From positions 1-11,258 of the forward strand of contig JANWIS010000041.1 of NCBI GenBank assembly GCA_025449775.1: a stretch of 11,258 nucleotides of DNA, read 5' to 3'. A program made the translations under genes and the position numbers. The notes beneath the pieces are model-generated. The model had not been told where the DNA came from, ran no database searches, and saw only the letters and a list, made by a program, of their open reading frames with translations. The number at the start of each line of letters is the position of its first letter. Position 1 is the stretch's first letter. This stretch comes from Ignavibacteriaceae bacterium (GTDB taxonomy: Bacteria; Bacteroidota; Ignavibacteria; Ignavibacteriales; Ignavibacteriaceae). Of this stretch, positions 1 to 7,710 are shown piece after piece.

Positions 1-1095
1 AGTATCATTTACTTTTTCAAGACGCTGATTGCAGTGAGTATTTTCTGCATTCGGAATTAATCTTGTGAGAATAATTATTTTGTGTTGTGTTTTCAGTCCT
101 GCAAGTTCAAGTGATTCTGAAATTTCTTTTTCAAGAGCTTTCACCTGGTCGAGAATGTAAACTACTTGTCCGCCTGTATCAGGTTTTCCAAGCACATTAT
201 CCTGCCCAAAATATCCATGCGGAGAAATGACAACGATGTTGTAAATCATTGGAATTCTTGAAAGAAATTCCTTCAGTGTATGATGATCGGGATGTGCAAG
301 CAATGATTCAAGCATCCGAAGCATTTCAAGTATTCTTCCGGCAGTGTTTCCCAAACCGGGTTCAAATCCTAATTCCTGCAGCTCATTTTTTATTTCTGTA
401 AAAGGTGTGTCCGTATCTTTTTTATTAAGAAGAGTTGTTGCTTTGTCAATTGCTATGCTGAGCTTTCCTACGTTATGTATTCTGTCATTCACTATTAATT
501 GTTCCTGATCATGTTTATGAACAAACAGAAAATCGAATAGTGCTCTGCTCAGCTTATAAGGATTCGTGAACATATGGCTGGACAAATAACGATTAAGATA
601 TTCAACACCTCTGCCTATGCTTTTAGATTCTCTGATCTTTGGAAACTTTTCATAAAAAGTCTGGAAGTTCAGTGTAAGAATATCCTGATTCTGAACTGCG
701 CCGTTTGTGTTTCGTACTTTTTCTTTTGCAGATAAAAAAGTCAGCGGTGATATTTTTTCTCCGGTCATGGTTTTAGTGTTAAAGTGATAGTGCTCTGCAA
801 CACCGATTGATTCTCTCGCTTCAAAATAAACCGAAGGACCGAGCACAAACGACTCAGTAAATTTATTTACGACACCTTCAATCTCTTCAAAGTTATTGCT
901 CTTTATTTTGCTGGTGGATTGCCCGTTACCGTTATTCGGTTTGGATTTATTTTCCAATCTCTGAAGTATCTCAATCAATTCACCTTTAACCATCAGCTTC
1001 TTCTTTGAGGAAGCAATCTTGTTTAAATATCTGAAAAAAGTTTTTTTCTTTGATTTAAACTGTCCGTTATATATTTCTTCAATCTTATTATTCAA
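1..1095 (-). CDS. Sucrose synthase, N-terminal part (cut by window start)
   Basis: Sucrose synthase (GT4 family) reversibly converts sucrose and a nucleoside diphosphate into NDP-glucose and fructose in the cytoplasm. The frame is open for 365 codons and runs off position 1. The family is usually about 800 residues, so the C-terminal glucosyltransferase half, including the nucleotide-binding Rossmann domain and the region linked to ADP/UDP preference, is not visible. Residues 1-280 match the regulatory N-terminal region of the family, for example LFDFLFVHKHDQEQLIVNDRI near 187-206. The hallmark SPHGYFGQDNVLG followed by KPDTGGQVVYILDQV lies at 291-318, and LTRLIPNAENTHCNQRLE at 343-360. The start is inferred as TTG at 1095: GAGG sits 6 nt upstream, and homology (FFRYLNKIASSKKKLMVKGE) begins before the first in-frame ATG (993). 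A GTG four codons upstream of the TTG is an alternative. The start overlaps the sucrose-phosphate synthase stop by 8 nt, which suggests translational coupling. Family is certain; the exact start is less so. Confidence 0.93.
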   Translation of the reverse strand, partial: MNNKIEEIYNGQFKSKKKTFFRYLNKIASSKKKLMVKGELIEILQRLENKSKPNNGNGQSTSKIKSNNFEEIEGVVNKFTESFVLGPSVYFEARESIGVAEHYHFNTKTMTGEKISPLTFLSAKEKVRNTNGAVQNQDILTLNFQTFYEKFPKIRESKSIGRGVEYLNRYLSSHMFTNPYKLSRALFDFLFVHKHDQEQLIVNDRIHNVGKLSIAIDKATTLLNKKDTDTPFTEIKNELQELGFEPGLGNTAGRILEMLRMLESLLAHPDHHTLKEFLSRIPMIYNIVVISPHGYFGQDNVLGKPDTGGQVVYILDQVKALEKEISESLELAGLKTQHKIIILTRLIPNAENTHCNQRLEKVNDT

Positions 1096-3280
1096 CTGGC
1101 ACCTCACTTATTTTTTTAAGAAAGCCGTAATGTTTAATTCCTTCCATTACTCCGCCGGCATATTTTCTTTTAGCAAAATAAATCCTGTTCTGGCCTTTGA
1201 GCGGTTCGAGCTCATTGCTGTGGTTCGCAACTACTACACCGAGCAAATCTCCTTTCAACATTTCGCTGTCATTACCGGAATCTCCGGCAACTAAAATATT
1301 TTCGAAAGGAATATTCCACCTGTATGATAAATATCGTATCGCTTTTCCTTTCGATGCACGGAATGGAAGTATGTCCAGATATTCTCCTTTGCTGAATATA
1401 ATATTCGCCTTGATTTTATTTTTGATAAGTTCATTCCTCACTTCTTCAACCTGCTGCGAATTATTTTCCATCAAATAACTTACTTTGAATTCACGTTGTC
1501 CTTCTTCGTCCTGGTATTTTAGAAATTGCAGCTTGCTCAAAACTTTTTTTACTTTGTCTCTGTTCCATTGATAACGGATATGAGCTTGCCATCCGGTTGA
1601 AACACTCATCCTGCCGTTGTGGTTGTAATGAATCTCAGAGCCAACAGAAGAAATTATAATATCTGGTGAAGGAATGTTGTACTCTTTTAGTATTTCGACC
1701 GCAGAATCAATTCCTCTTCCTGTTGCAACCGCAAAACCGATTTTTTTATCTGTGTTCTCGAGCAGTGCAATAAATTCTTTAAGTGCTTTATCGTCACCAA
1801 CAAGTGTATTATCGATATCAGAAACTATCAGCTTTTCTGCAATAAAAAGTTTTTTCCCGACCGCTGCAAAAACACGTGTGTTGTCTTGAGTCTGTCCAAT
1901 TATTTTTCCGACTTCATTCAGATATGTATCTATATGTACAAGCCAGGAATAATATTTTCTCACGTTTTTTATTCCGTTCTCAGAAAATTCTTTCCACTTA
2001 TTCCCGTCATCAATAATTTTATTTATTGCTTCCGATATTTTTTTTGTATCGGAAACATCAACAAGAATTCCATTTTTGCAGTTGTCGATAATTTCTCTTG
2101 GACCGCCGTCATCAGTCGCAACAACAGGAAGTCCGCATGCTGCCGCTTCGATCAAAGTTAAACCGAAAGGTTCTGTTAAAGCGGTATTGACAAAAACTCC
2201 CCCGGTATCGGCTGCGATCCTGTAAAGCTCCGGAATTTCTGTTTGAGTATTATGTTTTTTGGGAACTGCCATTTTTCCGTAAAGATTGTATTTGTCCATC
2301 AGCAGTAAAATTTCAGTTAGCGTTTCTCGTTCATTGTCTTCCATCTTTTGAATGTCTCCTCTGATCCCGGCAAAGATTGCAAGGTTTGCTTTTTTCTGCA
2401 GCTCTTTATCTTCCCCGTAAGCTGTAATTAATCCTGCGATATTTTTTTTCTTGACTGGGCGGCAAACGGTAAGTATGAGGGGTTTATCAACCTTAACAAA
2501 AAAATTAAGAAGCTTGCTGCTTATAACATGCAGAAGTTTTGAGGTTTCATCATCTAACTTTATTCTTGCGTTGTAAGGATAAAATTTATCAAGATCGACT
2601 CCGGGTGAAATCACTTTGAACTTTCCATGTTTCATGTTCTGATAATCACCATACTGCTTTTGTATTTCCTGGTTAGTACTTGTAATTATTTTATTCGCAA
2701 AGCTGATAACATTCTCTTCAACATTTATCCTGTGAACTATTTTGTATCTTTTTTCAATATCATCCGGATCCATTCCTTCTTCTAGAAGTTTTTTAAGCTT
2801 GCTTCTTCCTAAAGAGTGACCGGTATGAATGAATGGAATTCCGAAAAACTGTGTCAGCTCCATACAAACGTATCCGGCATCTGCATAGTGACCATGAATA
2901 ATATCAGGAATTCTTCCGCTTGATTTAATATGTTTTATACATTTATCTATGAACTCATCGAGGTGATTCCACAAAAGTTCTTTGCGAATGTATTTTCCTC
3001 CGCCGCATCTGATCCTTATTATGCTGAGCTTGTCGTTGATTTTTTCTTCAGACAGAGAATAATCCTCAGAAACTTTTTTATCTTTTATCCATCTTGTTAT
3101 CAATTCAACTTTTTCTACTTGCGGATTCTCGCTCAATGCTTTACCGAATTCAACAACATACTTTGTCTGACCGCCCGTATCGGCATCACGGCCAAGCTCA
3201 AGGTTGTTTCCGCGTATCAGCCCATGAATGCTGTAAAGCTGAATGTATAACCCTTTTGCTGCTGAATTGTTGTTAAACAT
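1088..3280 (-). CDS. Sucrose-phosphate synthase with C-terminal sucrose-phosphatase (HAD) domain
   Basis: This 730-residue protein should transfer glucose from UDP- or ADP-glucose to fructose-6-phosphate, giving sucrose-6-phosphate, and then probably dephosphorylate it to sucrose. The GT-B/GT4 synthase part covers about residues 8-460. It shows HGLIRG near 19-24, GRDADTGGQTKYV at 30-42, HSLGRSKLKKLL at 155-166, R274 and K278 in TVCRPVKKKN, and the donor-binding loop TEPFGLTLIEAAACGLPV at 369-386. The HAD-type SPP domain covers about 480-730. It has all four motifs: DIDNT (488-492, nucleophile D488), TGR (520-522), a lysine in RASKGKA (about 644) and GDSGNDSEM (666-674). Some cyanobacterial SPS proteins carry an SPP-like tail without the catalytic residues; here they are present, so I infer a bifunctional enzyme. 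The ATG start fits the family N-terminus. It lies 13 nt after the fructokinase stop and overlaps the sucrose synthase start. Confidence 0.95.
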   Translation of the reverse strand: MFNNNSAAKGLYIQLYSIHGLIRGNNLELGRDADTGGQTKYVVEFGKALSENPQVEKVELITRWIKDKKVSEDYSLSEEKINDKLSIIRIRCGGGKYIRKELLWNHLDEFIDKCIKHIKSSGRIPDIIHGHYADAGYVCMELTQFFGIPFIHTGHSLGRSKLKKLLEEGMDPDDIEKRYKIVHRINVEENVISFANKIITSTNQEIQKQYGDYQNMKHGKFKVISPGVDLDKFYPYNARIKLDDETSKLLHVISSKLLNFFVKVDKPLILTVCRPVKKKNIAGLITAYGEDKELQKKANLAIFAGIRGDIQKMEDNERETLTEILLLMDKYNLYGKMAVPKKHNTQTEIPELYRIAADTGGVFVNTALTEPFGLTLIEAAACGLPVVATDDGGPREIIDNCKNGILVDVSDTKKISEAINKIIDDGNKWKEFSENGIKNVRKYYSWLVHIDTYLNEVGKIIGQTQDNTRVFAAVGKKLFIAEKLIVSDIDNTLVGDDKALKEFIALLENTDKKIGFAVATGRGIDSAVEILKEYNIPSPDIIISSVGSEIHYNHNGRMSVSTGWQAHIRYQWNRDKVKKVLSKLQFLKYQDEEGQREFKVSYLMENNSQQVEEVRNELIKNKIKANIIFSKGEYLDILPFRASKGKAIRYLSYRWNIPFENILVAGDSGNDSEMLKGDLLGVVVANHSNELEPLKGQNRIYFAKRKYAGGVMEGIKHYGFLKKISEVPVE
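1100..1105 (-). promoter_or_regulatory. Ribosome-binding site for the TTG-started sucrose synthase gene
   Basis: On the minus strand GAGGTG lies inside the last codons of the upstream sucrose-phosphate synthase gene, with 6 nt between GAGG and the TTG at 1095. It is the main reason for preferring TTG over the internal ATG at 993, which has only a weak purine-rich run upstream. Confidence 0.5.
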
Positions 3281-3293
3281 TTTTGATTTCCAT

Positions 3294-4187
3294 TCAATCG
3301 TGATTGATTTTTTCTTTTATGAAATCATAAACATCATCACTTTCAGGAAGTGCGCCTTTTATTTTGCAAATTTCAGATGCAAAAATGTTTGCGAGCTTAT
3401 TTATTTTTTTCAAGCTCCATTCCTTCAAATAACCAAAACAAAATATTGAAGCAAAGGCATCTCCAGCACCTACTGTATCAACAACATTAACATGCAGCTG
3501 CTTGTAAAAATCAAATTCATTATTTCTGAATATTGCAGAACCATCATCGCCAAGAGTAACTGCCAGGATTTCAATGTTAAATTTTTCCATCAATTCTCTT
3601 GAATTATTTTTAATATCAACCTGATTATTCAAAAACATATTATTCAACAGCTTAAGTTCATCTGAATTTACTTTTAATACATCCGCTGCTTTTAACGATA
3701 CTTCTATAATTTCCTTTTTAAAAAAATTCTCCCTGATATTCAAGTCAAAGAAATATTTTGCCCCTTTATTTAATAATGATTGTATTGTTTTTCGGGATAT
3801 TTCGCTTCTTTGGGCAAGTGTGCCGAAATAGAGACAATCAGTTTCTTTCTCGATCAGTTTTTCAAGCTCAGGATTTAATTCGATATGGTCGTATGCTGTT
3901 TCTGTGCCGATGACAAACGATGGCTGTTTATTTTTGTCTATTGTTATAGTTGCAATCCCTGTTGGATGATGATCGTCTTCCTGAATAAATTTTGTTGGAA
4001 TATTATTCTTATCAAGGAAGCTCAACACTTTTTTCCCAAGCATATCACTACCAACTCTGCTTACAATATTTCCCTGACTTGTAATTTTGTGGATATGATA
4101 AAGAAAATTCAACGGGGCTCCGCCAAGACGTTCACTGTCTTGAAAAACATCAAATAAAATTTCACCGATCGCTGTTATTTTATTCAC
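3294..4187 (-). CDS. PfkB-family sugar kinase, probable fructokinase
   Basis: This 297-residue ribokinase/PfkB-family kinase phosphorylates a sugar with ATP. Given its neighbours the substrate is most likely fructose, giving fructose-6-phosphate for the sucrose-phosphate synthase encoded next. Near the N-terminus, AIGEILFDVF (about 6-15) and LGGAPLNF (21-28) form the sugar-binding start typical of fructokinases. FFDLNIREN is at about 146-154. The PfkB signature DTVGAGDAF is at 237-245, with D243 as the expected catalytic base and the GAGD anion hole. The length is normal for the family. The start codon is GTG at 4187; the conserved N-terminus begins only a few residues in, so no upstream start is needed. 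No clear Shine-Dalgarno sequence precedes it. It is the first gene of the apparent three-gene sucrose operon. Specificity for fructose over other sugars is inferred from context. Confidence 0.88.
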   Translation of the reverse strand: MNKITAIGEILFDVFQDSERLGGAPLNFLYHIHKITSQGNIVSRVGSDMLGKKVLSFLDKNNIPTKFIQEDDHHPTGIATITIDKNKQPSFVIGTETAYDHIELNPELEKLIEKETDCLYFGTLAQRSEISRKTIQSLLNKGAKYFFDLNIRENFFKKEIIEVSLKAADVLKVNSDELKLLNNMFLNNQVDIKNNSRELMEKFNIEILAVTLGDDGSAIFRNNEFDFYKQLHVNVVDTVGAGDAFASIFCFGYLKEWSLKKINKLANIFASEICKIKGALPESDDVYDFIKEKINHD

Positions 4188-4380
4188 AATTTTTACCGGC
4201 TGTTTTTTACTATATAAAAAATTGCTGGAATAAATAAAAGTTCATTTTTTAGATGATAGAATAAAAATTTATGCTTAATTCAAAACAATATTCAGTTACC
4301 AGTCATCATTTTTTAATTAAACTTTCCCTGTATAATTATTAACTTAGCGCACATTTTTTAAGAATTATTTGGAGAAGAAG
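4188..4380. other. Divergent intergenic region between the sucrose operon and the M3 peptidase gene
   Basis: This very AT-rich stretch separates two divergent genes and must hold promoters for both. On the plus strand TATAAT is present at 4331-4336, about 45 nt before the peptidase start, but nothing resembling TTGACA lies 16-18 nt upstream (only a T-run), so it is a weak candidate. For the minus strand I found only TAAATTTT-like sequence, with TTG triplets at the wrong distance. I see no strong inverted repeat, operator or riboswitch. Confidence 0.4.
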
Positions 4381-6480
4381 ATGAAAAAAACATTTCAATT
4401 ATTTATTCTTTCATGTTTGATAACATATCTGCCGATTTTCGCTTCAGATAATAATTCACATTCGGGTAAAAGCAACAATCCGTTGTTGTGTGAATTCAAT
4501 GGAATAATTCCTTTCGCTGAGCTGACTGCAGACAACATAAAAGAAGCAACCGAGATTTCAATTAAGGAAGCAAGGGAATCTCTTGCAAAACTCTATACAA
4601 TTTCCAAAGAACAAAGAAACTTTGATAATACAATGCTCGAGCTTGATAACATTTATAATAAAGTAAGTAATGTTTATGGTCCTGTTTATTTGATGGGAAG
4701 TGTTCATCCTGATGATGCAGCAAGAAACCGTGCAGAAGAAAGCAAAGCCGAGTTTGCCAAATTCTTTAATGAGATCCAGCTTGATGAAAATTTATACCGT
4801 GCAGTAAAAGATTATTCAGAAACTGCTGAAGCAAAATCTTTAACCGGATATAAAGCAAGGTTCGTTCAAAAAACTGTTGAAGATTTTGAGAGGAACGGTT
4901 TTGCTCTTTCCAAAGAGAAACGTGATGAGCTGAAAATAATTAATGATAAAATATCAGATCTCAGCATTCTATTCCAGAAAAACATTGCCGAGGTGGACGA
5001 CTATTTAATGGTTAACGAAAGTGAAATTGACGGCTTACAGCATGATTATATGAGTACAAGAAGAACTGAAGATGGATATTATAAAATTGATCTCAGCTAT
5101 CCGTCTTACGTTCCGTTTATGAAATTTTCAACCTCCGATTCTGCACGTAAAGAACTTTATAGTATGTTTCTTAACAGGGCATCGGCTAAAAATCCTGAAA
5201 TACTTATCAAAGTTCTTATGCTTCGTAAACAAATGGCTGAGTTGCTTGGGTTCAAAACATACGCTGAATACAGGGTTGGAGACAGGATGGCAAAGCTTCC
5301 GCAAAATGTTTGGGATTTTGAAAACAACCTGATAGAAAAGCTAAAAGAAAAAGCACGGATGGATTATGACGAGCTGCTGACAATAAAGAAAGAAAAAGTT
5401 GGTAGTGACACTGTCGATGTTATTCAGCCATGGGAATCTTCATACTACAACAATTTTCTGCTGAAAGAAAAATATGATCTCGATCAGAATCTTGTTAAAG
5501 AATATTTTGAAATGAATAATGTCATTGATGGACTTTTTCAAACAGCACAGCATCTATTCGGTGTTGAATTTGAAGAAGTAAAAAACCCATCCGTCTGGCA
5601 GAAGGATGTAAGATTGTTTAATGTAAAACAGGATGGTAAAATTATTTCAAGATTTTATGTTGATCTTTATCCGCGACCGAATAAATATTCTCATGCCGCT
5701 TGTTTCCCGATGATCAGCGGAAAAGAAACTTCAGAGGGTTACCAGTTTCCAACGGCAACATTAGTCTGTAACTTCCCGGCTCCCACAGACGATACACCTT
5801 CTTTATTGCTACATGATGAAGTTGAAACTTTTTTCCATGAGTTTGGTCACGTGCTTCATAATGTTTTAACGAAAACAAAACTTTCTTCACATTCAGGAAC
5901 CTCTGTCTCACGAGATTTTGTTGAAGCACCTTCCCAGATTTTTGAAAACTGGATATGGAATTATGAATCGCTGAAACTTTTTGCCAAACATTATAAAACC
6001 GAGGAAGTTTTACCGGAAGAATTATTTAATAAAATGCTCGCTTCAAAGAATGTCGGTTCGGGACTTGCAAACACTCAGCAAGTATTGTACGGAATGATTG
6101 ATTTCACTCTTCACGATAAATACGATCCTATCGGCAGTAAAACAACAACAGAAGTTGTTAAAGAACTTCAGAACCAGATAACACTTTATCCTTATCTTGA
6201 CGGCACAACAATGCAGGCTTCGTTCGGACATTTGATGGGATATGCCGCCGGTTATTACGGTTACTTGTGGTCATTAGTTTATGCACAGGATATGTTCTCT
6301 GTTTTTGAAACAAACGGTGTGATGGATGTCAATACAGGATTAAGGTATCGTGATATTATTCTCTCAAATGGCGGTTCGCGCGATGAGCTTGAAATGGTAA
6401 TTGAATTTCTCGGAAGAGAGCCAAACCAGGAAGCATATTTTAAATCAATAGGATTGGATGTAAAGAAAAGCGGTTCGTAA
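4381..6480 (+). CDS. Secreted M3-family zinc oligopeptidase / peptidyl-dipeptidase
   Basis: This 699-residue thimet-oligopeptidase-family (M3A, Dcp/PrlC-like) metallopeptidase cleaves short peptides. The zinc site is HEFGH at 486-490 (ligands H486 and H490, catalytic E487), followed by E515 in DFVEAPSQ. The spacing from the motif's E487 to E515 is 28 residues, as in the neurolysin family. The stretch SSHSGTSVSRDFVEAPSQ is the family's second hallmark. Residues 1-21 (MKKT, then a hydrophobic core ending PIFA) look like a Sec signal peptide cleaved before SDNN, so the enzyme probably acts in the periplasm. ATG at 4381 is preferred because GGAG lies 6 nt upstream; an in-frame TTG at 4369 would place that Shine-Dalgarno sequence inside the gene. 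The length is normal. It appears monocistronic and ends at a strong terminator. Dipeptidyl carboxypeptidase versus oligopeptidase activity cannot be decided from sequence alone. Confidence 0.93.
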   Translation: MKKTFQLFILSCLITYLPIFASDNNSHSGKSNNPLLCEFNGIIPFAELTADNIKEATEISIKEARESLAKLYTISKEQRNFDNTMLELDNIYNKVSNVYGPVYLMGSVHPDDAARNRAEESKAEFAKFFNEIQLDENLYRAVKDYSETAEAKSLTGYKARFVQKTVEDFERNGFALSKEKRDELKIINDKISDLSILFQKNIAEVDDYLMVNESEIDGLQHDYMSTRRTEDGYYKIDLSYPSYVPFMKFSTSDSARKELYSMFLNRASAKNPEILIKVLMLRKQMAELLGFKTYAEYRVGDRMAKLPQNVWDFENNLIEKLKEKARMDYDELLTIKKEKVGSDTVDVIQPWESSYYNNFLLKEKYDLDQNLVKEYFEMNNVIDGLFQTAQHLFGVEFEEVKNPSVWQKDVRLFNVKQDGKIISRFYVDLYPRPNKYSHAACFPMISGKETSEGYQFPTATLVCNFPAPTDDTPSLLLHDEVETFFHEFGHVLHNVLTKTKLSSHSGTSVSRDFVEAPSQIFENWIWNYESLKLFAKHYKTEEVLPEELFNKMLASKNVGSGLANTQQVLYGMIDFTLHDKYDPIGSKTTTEVVKELQNQITLYPYLDGTTMQASFGHLMGYAAGYYGYLWSLVYAQDMFSVFETNGVMDVNTGLRYRDIILSNGGSRDELEMVIEFLGREPNQEAYFKSIGLDVKKSGS

Positions 6481-6505
6481 TAAATTTTTCTTTTTCTGAA
6501 AATAT

Positions 6506-6535
6506 AAAAGGCGAACCATTACAGTTCGCCTTTTT
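6506..6535. terminator. Bidirectional rho-independent terminator
   Basis: An 11-bp perfect stem pairs 6506-6516 (AAAAGGCGAAC) with 6524-6534 (GTTCGCCTTTT) around a 7-nt loop, CATTACA. The T-run on one side and A-run on the other make it work in both directions. It lies 25 nt after the M3 peptidase stop and about 20 nt after the stop of the convergent DUF4440-like gene. Confidence 0.92.
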
Positions 6536-6554
6536 AGTTTTCATTTCAGAAATA

Positions 6555-7079
6555 TTAATGCTTGTGCTCGTCTTTGCTTTCCATCTGACCCTGACTCTTC
6601 TGCATCTCCATCCATGGATTAACATCTGTGTTCCATGTTTCAACTTTTATTTTTAAAGAACCATCATCCTGCATTTCCCATATTGTCATATATTTCCCGT
6701 GATCATTCCATGGCTGATCACCCATCTGGGGTATAATCATTGATATTTCGTATGTTCCGATATCGACAACCAAATTACCTGCCTGCATTACATCAGTCAC
6801 GGTTGATTTAAATGCAGTTACTTTCATTCCGGCATCATTCATTTTTTTATATGACTCTTTGCATGCTTCAATTCCTTTCATCATCGGTTCATAGCTAGGC
6901 ATTGAAATAATATTTTCATCATAGCTGCCCCAAAGTGATTCCATGTCGCCAGCAACCCATTTTTTAGCAGACTCATCGTTCATCATTTGAACTTTATTTT
7001 TTAGATCACTCATATCTTGTGCATTACCAAGCACCGAAATGAATAGAACTGCGAAAAGAATTAAACAAAGCTTTTTCAT
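6555..7079 (-). CDS. Exported SnoaL/DUF4440-like (NTF2-fold) protein
   Basis: This 174-residue protein has a clear Sec signal peptide (MKKLCLILFAVLFISVLGNA, cleavage likely before Q21), so it is probably periplasmic or secreted. The mature part resembles the DUF4440/SnoaL-like NTF2 fold: a helical start with MNDESAKKWVAGDMESLWGSY (about 33-53), the strand DENIISMP, then VVDIGTYEISM (about 104-114) and DHGKYMTIWEMQDDGSLKI (about 126-144) followed by a conserved ETWN. These domains occur in isomerases, in ketosteroid-isomerase-like proteins and in many proteins of unknown role; no catalytic set can be assigned. The protein is rich in methionine, and its C-terminus is charged and His-rich (DEHKH), which could bind metal, though that is speculation. 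AAGGAGG (7084-7090) precedes the ATG with a short 4-nt spacer. It converges on the M3 peptidase gene and shares its terminator. Confidence 0.8.
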   Translation of the reverse strand: MKKLCLILFAVLFISVLGNAQDMSDLKNKVQMMNDESAKKWVAGDMESLWGSYDENIISMPSYEPMMKGIEACKESYKKMNDAGMKVTAFKSTVTDVMQAGNLVVDIGTYEISMIIPQMGDQPWNDHGKYMTIWEMQDDGSLKIKVETWNTDVNPWMEMQKSQGQMESKDEHKH

Positions 7080-7147
7080 AAAGCCTCCTTATAGTTTATT
7101 GATAGAAATAGTTTAGTAATATTTAGTCAGTTCTAAAATTGTGGTTA

Positions 7148-7177
7148 TAAAATTATAATTTGTATGATAGAAAACAA
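7148..7177 (-). promoter_or_regulatory. Possible Bacteroidetes-type promoter for the DUF4440-like gene
   Basis: Read on the minus strand, TTG (7177-7175) is followed after 19 nt by TAATTTTA (7155-7148). This matches the Bacteroidetes primary-sigma consensus TTG-N17-23-TAnnTTTG except for the last base. It would start transcription about 60 nt upstream of the ATG. The region is so AT-rich that a chance match is possible. Confidence 0.3.
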
Positions 7178-7267
7178 TGAAATTAATAGATAATATTTTA
7201 GAAATCATTATTTCCGAGAAACTTACAACTTTCTGATGAATCAATTATTTATAATAAAGGAATAAAA

Positions 7268-7657
7268 ATGAGCGAAAAGGAAAAACCCGAAATAGGTTCT
7301 ATTACCTGGTTCGATTTAACAGTTCCCGATGCTGAGAAAGTAAAAGACTTTTACAGCAAAGTTGTTGGATGGAAATCTTCACCAGTATCAATGGGCGATT
7401 ACAACGACTTTAATATGAATTCACCTGTGAGCGGAACGACAAAAGCCGGTGTTTGTCATAAACGAGGAAGTAATTCAGAGTTTCCATCGAAATGGTTAAT
7501 TTATATCACGGTAAAAAGTGCGGACGAAAGCGCAGAACAGTGCAGTGAAAACGGTGGGAAAGTCTTAGTCGGACCAAAAGATATAAAGGGTTACGGAAGA
7601 TATTGTATTATTGAAGATCCGGCTGGTGCAGTTTGTGCTCTGTTCGAACATGCTTAG
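7268..7657 (+). CDS. VOC-superfamily (glyoxalase/bleomycin-resistance fold) protein
   Basis: This 129-residue cytoplasmic protein is a single vicinal-oxygen-chelate module pair. The N-terminal half starts with GSITWFDLTVPDAEKVKDFY (10-29) and VVGW (32-35). The second half has WLIYITVKSADESAEQCSENGGKV (about 76-99), and the C-terminus GRYCIIEDPAGAVCALFE (110-127) carries the usual terminal glutamate, E127. No signal peptide is present. The superfamily includes glyoxalase I, fosfomycin/bleomycin resistance proteins and dioxygenases. The usual first metal histidine near the N-terminal strand is not obvious (the position reads F or D), so I would not call it a lactoylglutathione lyase. AAAGG lies about 8 nt before the ATG. 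The aminopeptidase gene follows after 53 nt on the same strand with no terminator between them, so co-transcription is possible. Confidence 0.85.
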   Translation: MSEKEKPEIGSITWFDLTVPDAEKVKDFYSKVVGWKSSPVSMGDYNDFNMNSPVSGTTKAGVCHKRGSNSEFPSKWLIYITVKSADESAEQCSENGGKVLVGPKDIKGYGRYCIIEDPAGAVCALFEHA

Positions 7658-7710
7658 TGCAAACTTTTTATCAATCATATTTTTGTCGCTACTACTTAAA
7701 TAATTTTAAA

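Noticed and set aside
1886..2161. Plus-strand ORFs inside the sucrose operon (also 1019-1294, 2930-3250)
   Set aside because: They are antisense shadows of genes with clear family motifs.
4369..4380. TTG start for the M3 peptidase, four codons upstream of ATG 4381
   Set aside because: It would place the good GGAG Shine-Dalgarno sequence inside the coding region; ATG 4381 has ideal spacing and starts the signal peptide.
4408..4419. Possible lipobox (ILSC) in the M3 peptidase signal peptide
   Set aside because: The hydrophobic core continues for nine residues past the cysteine to a normal PIFA cleavage site, so a standard Sec signal peptide fits better.
7633..7710. Upstream ATG extending the M1 aminopeptidase by 26 residues
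   Set aside because: It lies inside the VOC gene and puts a non-signal-like segment in front of an obvious signal peptide that begins at 7711.
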